Shown here in pieces: positions 2,796 to 8,539 of a stretch of 8,539 nt of DNA (within the stretch, counting starts at the first letter, position 1; each line of letters opens with the position of its first letter). The position numbers were made by a program, and so were the translations under genes. Source of the stretch: JBFXAM01 sp050184295 (lineage in GTDB: Bacteria; Planctomycetota; Phycisphaerae; UBA1845; Fen-1342); the NCBI GenBank assembly GCA_050184295.1, contig JBFXAM010000162.1, positions 1-8,539 on the forward strand. Direction: 5' to 3'. The notes beneath the pieces are model-generated. The model did no database searches. It was not told the DNA's origin and saw nothing but the letters and a program-made list of their open reading frames with translations.

Positions 2796-5621
2796 TCAGC
2801 GGGCCGTGAACTGCGCCTCGAGGGCGCGGTCGATGCGCGACTTGCTCTCGAGCAGGTGGGCGCGCGAGGCGAAATCGACCTTCGACGTCTTGAGCGTGTT
2901 GCCCATCTCGTCGCTCAGTTCGCGCAGCGCGAACCGCACCATCCCGTTCAGGTCCGCGGACATGCCCGAACCCGGCGGCATCTGCGCCGCGCTCAGCATC
3001 ATGTTCAGGTAGTTCTTTTGCAGGTTGCGGCTGATCGAGCTGATGAGCGGCTTGGCGTCGGTGTGCGCGCTGGTCGCGGCGGAGGCTTCGAGCTGCCACC
3101 AGACCATGTCGCGCACGGTCGTGATCAGCTCGGCCGCGGTGAACTTCTTCGGGCTGTCGGTCTTGAGCTCGGCGTCGTAGACGCGCTGTAAGACCGGCGG
3201 CGAGATGATGTCGACCAGCGTGCTGAGCTGCATTTGCGCGATGCGGTCGTGGATCGGATAATCGACGCGCGACGTGAACGCCGAGTCGCCCCAGCGCGAC
3301 GGCGCCAGGTTGTTCAGCAGCTCCGGCGGGTACTTGAAGAAGTCGTCGCGGAAAAGCGACTCGCTGAGAATCTTGAGCGCCTCGCGCTGCGTGTCGGCAT
3401 CCGTGATGACGAACGCCGGCCGCGCATCGGGCGCGCCCTTGTGGTCACGGTTGAACGACTGGCCGCCGACCAGCCGGCCGACGTAGGTGAAGTTGCGGGC
3501 CTTCTGGCTCAGCAGGACGTTGAAGGCCTGCGTCATGTAGAAGAGCGGCTCGCCGTCCTGGATCGACCACTTCAGTACGTCCGTGCTGAGCTTGTCGACC
3601 AGGCCGACGCGCGTGCGCGCCCAATCCGCCGGACTGCTGCCCATGTCGTAGCGGTTGACCAGCGGGTCCGGGCTGAACACGCCGAGCGTGTCCTCGTCGG
3701 TCGCGTAGTCGAGGCCCGACTGTGTGCTCCGCGATGCGATCTCCTTGAGCATCTCCTCTTCGCCCTTGTCGCCCTTTCCGGGCACTCGGTAGCCGTACTC
3801 GATCACCCACTGGTCATAGGGGCCGATCATCGGCGTGGCGAAGTGACGGACCTTTTCGATCTCATCGTCGGCGAAGAACAGCAGCGGGTTGTAGTCCATC
3901 ACGCTCGCGACCGTGGGCTCGTTTTCGATGTCGCGCCGCCGCTTGATCTCTTCGAGGCTCAGCCAGGAGCTGGCCTTGAAGTTGTGGCGCAGACCGAGCG
4001 TGTGGCCCACTTCGTGGGCGATGACCTCGCGGACCGCTTCGCCCACGACCCGTTCCGGCAGCTTCTTGCCGCTGCCGGTCGCGATCATGGCGTAGTGCGC
4101 CAGCGCGAGCTGCTCGGACATCCCTTCGGCGAACGTGCAGGCGCGGCCGCGGTGCGCATTGCAGTTGTGGACGTCGTCCAGCATGTGATCGAGCGGGTTG
4201 CGGTAGAGGCTCTGCCGCAGGTCGGGCAGGTCCGCCGACGGCGTGCTCAGGTCCAGTTGCCGCAGCTCGGGCTTGAGCAGGTCCGGAACGAGCTCGGGAT
4301 ACATCTTCTTGTACAACTCGAAGCCCGGGCCCTTGAGGCTGGCGATGCCCTGCGGCGTGGAGAGCAGGTCGAAGTTGTTGACGAAGTAGCGCACCCAGGC
4401 GTCGTCGCAGACGATGTCGGCGTCGAGAATCTGACCGGTGCGCGGGTCGGCCCGCGAGGGCCCGACGGCGAGCGCCCGGCCCGTGACGGTCCAGCGGATG
4501 AAGTTGTAGCGCGCGTCCTCGGGATCGTAGTCCTTGAACTCGTTGTCGTCGGTCTGCTGCTGAACGACGATCGCGTCGACGAACCCGATCTTCTCGTAGG
4601 CCTTGTTCCAGTCCTCGATGCCTTGCCGTACGTAGCGGCGCCACTGGATCGGAACCGTCTTCTCGATGATGAACGTGATCGGCTTCTTCGGCGGGCTGAG
4701 CTCGAGCGACGGGTCGCGCTTCTCGAGGTGCCAGCGGTTGATGTAGCGCAGGTTGGTCTCGCGGACGTCGTTCGGCAGCGCCCAGTCGACGCGGCTTGTC
4801 AGGAAGTAGCCGCAGCGCTGGTCCGCGACGCGCGGCTTGTATGCGCCGAGCTTGGGCAGTTTCTGGAAGGCGTACGCGACGCCGACCTCGCCGCCGCCGC
4901 CTTCCCGCGCGCCGACCGCGAGATCGACCTCGATCAGCGCGTTCTCGGGGAAGTTCTTCACCTTCGTCCACTTGCTCAACTCCGGGCGGATGTTGCCGCC
5001 CCGGACCGGCACGTCGGCGAGGTTGCTCTTGAGCAGCGCTCCCATGTCGATCAGGACGTCGCCTTGCGGCGTCATGCTCAGGATGGGGACCGCGGCGATG
5101 TAGAAGTCGCCGTAGGTGCGCTTGATCGCATCGGCGACGGGCTTGTCATCCTGCCTGACGTAGCGGACGTCGGGGATGGTGAGCTTGAGCTGATTGCCGG
5201 TGATCTCGAACCGAAAGAGCGCGTCGTTCCACATCCAGCCGGTGAAGCTACCGGCCTTGGTGAGGCTGGTGGCGAAGAGCATGTCTTCGTTGAGCAGGCT
5301 GCGCGGGATCTTCGCCAGCAGGCGCTCGGGATCGCGGTTCTTGTCGTTGGCGTCGAAGCGGTAGAGGGTGAACAGCCCGTCGACGGTCTGCATGTCCTTG
5401 ACGAGTTCGTCGAAGTCGGGGAAGCGCTTGGGCTTGTCGTCCTTCTTCGGCGAGGGGCGCTCGGCCTTTTCGCCGTCGGGCGCCTTGGGGATGTCCGCCG
5501 GGGTTGGCGCGGCCTGGCCGTTCTCCTGCGCCCACGCGACGGGCGCGAACAGCCCGGCGAGGGACGCTGACATCAGCAGGCCGGCGAAGCGGCCCGCGGT
5601 GCGAAAGCGATACTGCGACAT
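2796..5621 (-). CDS. Exported zinc-dependent metalloprotease (DUF5117/DUF4953 type)
   Basis: This 941-aa protein is complete. The ATG at 5619-5621 follows GGAG six bases upstream, and the stop lies at 2796-2798. Residues 1-31 form a signal peptide (basic start, hydrophobic core, VAWA then Q32), so it is exported. Residues 32-68 are a Pro/Lys/Asp-rich, probably disordered segment. Residues 70-260 match a DUF5117-like N-terminal region. The segment CGYFLTSRVDW (270-280), then INRWHLEKRDP and KPITFIIEKTVP to QGIEDWNKAYEKIGF, is the usual link to the metzincin-type catalytic domain. The active site HEVGHTLGLRH spans 536-546, with H536, H540 and H546 as expected zinc ligands and E537 as the catalytic base. 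VMDY with M575 is a plausible Met-turn. The length is near or slightly above what I expect for the family. Substrate is unknown; secreted or periplasmic proteolysis is the family-level expectation. The gene stands alone, divergent from the acetyltransferase. Confidence 0.92.
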   Translation of the reverse strand: MSQYRFRTAGRFAGLLMSASLAGLFAPVAWAQENGQAAPTPADIPKAPDGEKAERPSPKKDDKPKRFPDFDELVKDMQTVDGLFTLYRFDANDKNRDPERLLAKIPRSLLNEDMLFATSLTKAGSFTGWMWNDALFRFEITGNQLKLTIPDVRYVRQDDKPVADAIKRTYGDFYIAAVPILSMTPQGDVLIDMGALLKSNLADVPVRGGNIRPELSKWTKVKNFPENALIEVDLAVGAREGGGGEVGVAYAFQKLPKLGAYKPRVADQRCGYFLTSRVDWALPNDVRETNLRYINRWHLEKRDPSLELSPPKKPITFIIEKTVPIQWRRYVRQGIEDWNKAYEKIGFVDAIVVQQQTDDNEFKDYDPEDARYNFIRWTVTGRALAVGPSRADPRTGQILDADIVCDDAWVRYFVNNFDLLSTPQGIASLKGPGFELYKKMYPELVPDLLKPELRQLDLSTPSADLPDLRQSLYRNPLDHMLDDVHNCNAHRGRACTFAEGMSEQLALAHYAMIATGSGKKLPERVVGEAVREVIAHEVGHTLGLRHNFKASSWLSLEEIKRRRDIENEPTVASVMDYNPLLFFADDEIEKVRHFATPMIGPYDQWVIEYGYRVPGKGDKGEEEMLKEIASRSTQSGLDYATDEDTLGVFSPDPLVNRYDMGSSPADWARTRVGLVDKLSTDVLKWSIQDGEPLFYMTQAFNVLLSQKARNFTYVGRLVGGQSFNRDHKGAPDARPAFVITDADTQREALKILSESLFRDDFFKYPPELLNNLAPSRWGDSAFTSRVDYPIHDRIAQMQLSTLVDIISPPVLQRVYDAELKTDSPKKFTAAELITTVRDMVWWQLEASAATSAHTDAKPLISSISRNLQKNYLNMMLSAAQMPPGSGMSADLNGMVRFALRELSDEMGNTLKTSKVDFASRAHLLESKSRIDRALEAQFTAR

Positions 5622-5699
5622 CGGATGCTCCGCGAATGTGAGTAGATCGAAGCGGTCTGAGCGGTCGTGCCCATTCCGTACGGTTCCGCCCGCCTGCTG

Positions 5700-5728
5700 A
5701 ATCTAATCGGCGGGTTTTCCCGTGGCAA
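5700..5728 (-). promoter_or_regulatory. Possible promoter of the metalloprotease gene
   Basis: On the minus strand, TTGCCA (5728-5723) and TAGATT (5705-5700) are 17 bases apart. They would start transcription near 5693, leaving a leader of about 70 bases. The spacer contains a small palindrome, CGGG-TTTT-CCCG (plus strand 5711-5722), which could be an operator or chance. The boxes match consensus only partly. Confidence 0.4.
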
Positions 5729-5893
5729 CGCAAGCGCCCGCCATTTACAGTTTTCTACCGTCCCCGCCCCGCGTGGCGGACCGCCCCGCTGGACGTTCCC
5801 GAATGCACCGCCGGACGCGCGCCGCGGCCGAGGCGGCGCGAAGAACTGCGGGTTGGGTCGCTGGGGGCGGATCAGACCCACCGGGACCGCGCC

Positions 5894-6403
5894 ATGAACC
5901 CTGCGATCCGTGAAGCGACGGCGGCCGATCTGCCCGCGATCAACGCGATTTACAACCACTACGTGGCAACGTCGACGGCGACCTACGACGAATCGCCGGT
6001 CACGCTTGCGGAGCGCGAAGCGTGGTGGGTCGAGCACCAGCGGCCTTTCGAGGTGCTGGTGCTGGATCATGCCGGGCTGGTAGCAGGCTGGGCGAGCATG
6101 TCGAGTTTTCGCAGCCGCTGCGCGTATCGATACACCTGTGAGGACTCCATCTATCTGCGGCCCGAAATTCACGGCCGCGGATGGGGAAAGCGGTTGCTTG
6201 GCGTGTTGCTCGACCGGGCCGCGGCGAGCGGTGCGTTTCGCTCGTGCGTTGCGGGCGTGTCGGCGGATCAAACGGCGAGCATCCGGCTGCACGAGGCGGC
6301 GGGATTTCAGCGCGTCGCGCACCTGCGTGAGGTGGGCTTCAAGTTCGGCCGGTGGCTGGACGTGGTATACCTACAACGATTTTTCGACGCCGCCGACCGA
6401 TAA
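5894..6403 (+). CDS. GNAT N-acetyltransferase, phosphinothricin/L-amino-acid type
   Basis: The 169-aa protein starts at ATG 5894 after a weak GGGAC site and ends at TAA 6401-6403, the usual length for this subfamily. It transfers an acetyl group from acetyl-CoA to the amino group of an amino acid or analogue. Features in order are IREATAADLPAINAIYNHYV (5-24), the substrate-side TYDESPVTLAEREAWW (30-45), and FRSRCAYRYTCEDSIYL (72-88), with E83 at the position of the proposed general base in phosphinothricin acetyltransferases. HGRGWGKRLLG (93-103) is the acetyl-CoA pyrophosphate loop, ADQTASIRLHEAAGF (124-138) contains H133, and LREVGFKFGRWLDVVYLQ (144-161) is the subfamily-typical end. Members include herbicide-resistance enzymes and general L-amino-acid acetyltransferases such as those acting on methionine derivatives. 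The true substrate here cannot be read from sequence. The gene is divergent from the protease, and no operon partner is evident. Confidence 0.93.
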   Translation: MNPAIREATAADLPAINAIYNHYVATSTATYDESPVTLAEREAWWVEHQRPFEVLVLDHAGLVAGWASMSSFRSRCAYRYTCEDSIYLRPEIHGRGWGKRLLGVLLDRAAASGAFRSCVAGVSADQTASIRLHEAAGFQRVAHLREVGFKFGRWLDVVYLQRFFDAADR

Positions 6404-6598
6404 CCGAGCGACCGCGCACCAGGGTCGACGACGCCGCCGGGTTCGCCGTGCGGCAGCGACACACGCAGGCTCGGCCGAGTTCGCGAATCGGGGTTGCAGC
6501 GCGGCCACGTGAATGCGTAACGTTGTGAATGGCGTCGCAATCGACGGACGTTGAACCCCCCCGTTCTTGCCGCACTCGGGAAACGGACGGAGGCTGCC

Positions 6599-8104
6599 AT
6601 GCTCGCTCGTTGGCTGGGGATCGCCGCGTCGCTGATCGGGTGCGCGGTGAGCTTGGCCGGCGAGGCCGCGGCGCAGCCCGTGCTGGCATCACGGCTGGTG
6701 ATCGGCAGCGGGCTGACGCAGCCGCTGTTCGTGACCCACGCGCCGGGCGACTACTCGCGCATCTTTGTCGTGCAGAAGGACGGCGCGGTGCGTATCGTGC
6801 GCATCCCACAGAACACACTCGTCGGCAATCCGTTCGTATCGTTCAGCGTCAACACGACCGGCGAAGGCGGCTTGCTCGGGCTGGCGTTCCATCCGCAATA
6901 CGCCGTCAACGGTTATTTCTACGTCAACTTCAACGAGCCCGGCACAGGCAACACCCTGATCGTTCGGCGTCGCGTCTCGGATGCGGATCCCGATCGGGCT
7001 GACCCGGGCGACATCACGCCGCTGCTGCGCATCGTGCGACCCGCGGGCATCCACAACGGCGGCTGGATGCAGTTCGGTCCGGACGGGTACCTCTACGTCT
7101 CCACGGGGGACAGCGGCAACGCCACTTTCGCGCGCGACATCACCAGCGAGCTGCGCGGCAAGATCCTGCGGATCGACGTGGACCGCGACGACTTTCCACA
7201 GGACGCCGAGCGGAATTATGGCCTCCCGGCGGACAACCCCTACGTGGGCGTCGAAGGCGACGACGAAATCTGGGCCAGCGGGCTGCGAAACCCCTGGCGA
7301 AACTGCATCGATCCGCTGACCGGCGACCTGTTCGTCGCCGACGTGGGCAACCAGCGCTGGGAGGAGATCAACTTCCAGCCCGCGGGCGCCGGCGGAAACG
7401 ACTACGGGTGGTCTTGCTACGAGGGCAACGCGATCTTCGGCGGAGTCAACTGTCCCGGCCCCGAGCTGCTTGACTTCCCGTTCCTCGTCTATCCGCATTC
7501 AGGCGCGGAGCCGCCGCTGAACCTCAACGGCTGCTCCGTCACCGGCGGCGAGGTGTATCGCGGCTGCGCGATTCCGGCGCTGGCGGGGACCTACTTCTTC
7601 GGCGACTTCTGCCGCGCATGGATCGTCTCGCTGCGCTACGGCGGTGCGGAGATTACGAACCTGGTGAACCGCACGGCGGAGCTGATTCCGCCGCCCACGC
7701 GAACGATCGGCTCGATTTCGAGCTTTGGGCGGGACGCGTTCGGCGAGCTCTACGTCTGCGACCTGAATCACGGCGAGGTGTTCAAGATCATCCCCGCCGA
7801 CCTGGCGCAGCGCGACTGCAACAACAACGGGCTGGACGACAAGTGCGACGTCGCCGCCGGGATCAGCCGCGACGACGACGGCGACGGCGCGCCGGACGAG
7901 TGTCCGGGGCGCGGCGACCTGAACTGCGATGGCGTGATCAACGTCTTTGACATCGATCCGTTCGTGCTCGCGCTGGCCGACCCGCCGGGCTATGCCGCGG
8001 CGTTTCCGGGCTGCATGCGCCACAACGCCGATCTCGATCTGGACGGCCTGGTGGCGAACTTCGACATCGATTCGTTTGTCGAGCGCCTGCTCGGTCCGCC
8101 GTGA
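6599..8104 (+). CDS. Exported PQQ-dependent sugar dehydrogenase-like protein with dockerin-like tail
   Basis: ATG 6599 is chosen because CGGAGG (6588-6593) lies five bases upstream and a signal peptide follows at once; the in-frame TTG at 6551 adds only an uninviting leader. The 501-aa product has a signal peptide with likely cleavage at AAA/Q26. LIGC (12-15) resembles a lipobox, but hydrophobic residues continue past it. Residues 30-390 look like the glucose/sorbosone dehydrogenase six-bladed propeller: GEGGLLGLAFHP (88-99), HNGGWMQFGPDGYLYVSTGD from H152 (expected catalytic base), GLRNPWR (228-234, with the R-N pair expected near PQQ), and ADVGNQRWEEIN (247-258). The expected activity is oxidation of an aldose or related sugar outside the cytoplasm. 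Residues 406-435 (DCNNNGLDDKCD, then DDDGDGAPDEC) are a thrombospondin type 3-like calcium segment. Residues 440-496 hold two EF-hand-like loops (D440/N442/D444 and D478/D480/D482), each followed by FDIDxFV, as in dockerin modules. True PQQ binding is not proven. Confidence 0.9.
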   Translation: MLARWLGIAASLIGCAVSLAGEAAAQPVLASRLVIGSGLTQPLFVTHAPGDYSRIFVVQKDGAVRIVRIPQNTLVGNPFVSFSVNTTGEGGLLGLAFHPQYAVNGYFYVNFNEPGTGNTLIVRRRVSDADPDRADPGDITPLLRIVRPAGIHNGGWMQFGPDGYLYVSTGDSGNATFARDITSELRGKILRIDVDRDDFPQDAERNYGLPADNPYVGVEGDDEIWASGLRNPWRNCIDPLTGDLFVADVGNQRWEEINFQPAGAGGNDYGWSCYEGNAIFGGVNCPGPELLDFPFLVYPHSGAEPPLNLNGCSVTGGEVYRGCAIPALAGTYFFGDFCRAWIVSLRYGGAEITNLVNRTAELIPPPTRTIGSISSFGRDAFGELYVCDLNHGEVFKIIPADLAQRDCNNNGLDDKCDVAAGISRDDDGDGAPDECPGRGDLNCDGVINVFDIDPFVLALADPPGYAAAFPGCMRHNADLDLDGLVANFDIDSFVERLLGPP

Positions 8105-8153
8105 GGCGCGCGGCGCGGACGCCGGCTTGCAGCGTTCCCGGCACCCAACGCCA

Positions 8154-8539
8154 TCACACCGCCGCCGCGCGCACCGGGGCGTAGCGCCGCACGCCGAGCG
8201 CGCCGTAGCGACAGAGCACCTCGTGCTCCCGACAGCCGAAGTGTCGCGCCAGCTCGGACTCGGGCAGCTCTTCGCCGAGCAGCACGACCTCATCGCCGAT
8301 GCGGTCGTGGGGATCGACGCTGACAAACGCCGAGTTCATGCCCACTTCGAGAATCTTCTGCCGCCGGCCGTTGATGACGATCGGGCCGGCGCGCAGCTGG
8401 TTGCCGTACCCACAGAAAATGACGCCGACGTTCGGCGATTCAAACCCGCTGTAGCCGACGGGGCCGTTCGTGGCGCGGACGAGCGCGAGGCGCGTCGTGA
8501 CGCGCTGCGCGCCGCGATAGAGCTCGAGCCCCGGCCGCA
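8154..8539 (-). CDS. Alanine racemase-family protein, C-terminal domain (5' end outside window)
   Basis: The minus-strand frame is open from the window end to the TGA at 8156-8154, giving 127 residues that match a whole alanine racemase C-terminal domain. RPGLELYRG is the usual end of the PLP-barrel domain. GPVGYSGF carries the tyrosine expected as the second catalytic base. IVINGRRQKI, IGDEVVLLGEELPESELARH and HEVLCRYGALGVRRY are typical strands of the domain. The family interconverts L- and D-alanine for peptidoglycan. Two conserved spots differ: the GYADG loop reads GYGNQ, and the usual SMD beside the substrate reads GMN. A related racemase with another substrate, or a poorly active paralogue, is therefore possible. 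The PLP lysine lies outside the window. The gene converges on the dehydrogenase with a 49-base gap and no clear terminator between them. Confidence 0.85.
   Translation of the reverse strand, partial: RPGLELYRGAQRVTTRLALVRATNGPVGYSGFESPNVGVIFCGYGNQLRAGPIVINGRRQKILEVGMNSAFVSVDPHDRIGDEVVLLGEELPESELARHFGCREHEVLCRYGALGVRRYAPVRAAAV

Noticed and set aside
3234..5570. 778-codon open frame on the plus strand, antisense to the metalloprotease
   Set aside because: It mirrors the codon pattern of the real gene in high-GC DNA. Its product is a monotonous Val/Arg/Asp/Glu/Leu sequence with no motif, while the minus strand has a signal peptide and a full zinc-protease motif.
6551..6598. TTG start 16 codons upstream for the sugar dehydrogenase
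   Set aside because: It would bury the signal peptide behind an extra leader. ATG 6599 has CGGAGG five bases upstream and begins directly with the signal peptide.
8121..8142. GCCGG/CCGGC hairpin between the convergent dehydrogenase and racemase genes
   Set aside because: The five-base stem has a 12-base loop and no T-tract on either strand, too weak to call a terminator.

Overview
The window looks like chromosomal DNA of a GC-rich planctomycete. The clearest sign is a secreted enzyme ending in a thrombospondin type 3-like calcium segment followed by a duplicated dockerin-like EF-hand module carrying FDIDxFV twice. This tail architecture is common in Planctomycetes. A signal-peptide-bearing DUF5117/DUF4953-type metalloprotease and an IS110-family element fit the same picture. 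No rRNA, tRNA or CRISPR array is visible.

Layout. 1-561 (+): the C-terminal part of an IS110-family transposase that begins before the window. 562-982: about 420 bases of non-coding, hairpin-prone DNA, read here as the right part of the element. It may encode the guide (bridge) RNA and ends with a lone TTGACA box. 983-1227: a cluster of GC-rich palindromes bracketed by CCACGGGT/ACCCGTGG arms, resembling a REP-like repeat locus. 1301-2069 (+): a compact transcription unit. It has a near-consensus sigma70 promoter flanked by inverted half-sites, a predicted winged-helix protein of unknown function (172 aa), a 27-codon cationic small ORF behind an ideal Shine-Dalgarno sequence, two to three hairpins, and a strong intrinsic terminator. 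2070-2795: no convincing gene; it holds a 14-bp palindrome, a purine octamer repeat with an inverted partner, a 12-bp direct repeat exactly 200 bp apart, and hairpins downstream of the next gene. 2796-5621 (-): a complete 941-aa exported zinc metalloprotease. 5622-5893: a divergent intergenic region with a plausible promoter for the protease. 5894-6403 (+): a GNAT acetyltransferase of the phosphinothricin/L-amino-acid N-acetyltransferase type. 6599-8104 (+): an exported PQQ-dependent sugar dehydrogenase-like protein with the dockerin-like tail. 8154-8539 (-): the C-terminal domain of an alanine racemase-family protein that continues past the window end.

The right two-thirds look like ordinary single-gene units: two exported enzymes, an acetyltransferase and a racemase. 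They lie in alternating orientations, with no sign of a shared pathway. The left third is accessory in character. The most interesting parts are the winged-helix/small-ORF/structured-RNA unit and the IS110 element with a possible guide RNA abutting a palindrome cluster. All functional calls come from reading motifs by eye; no database search was possible.
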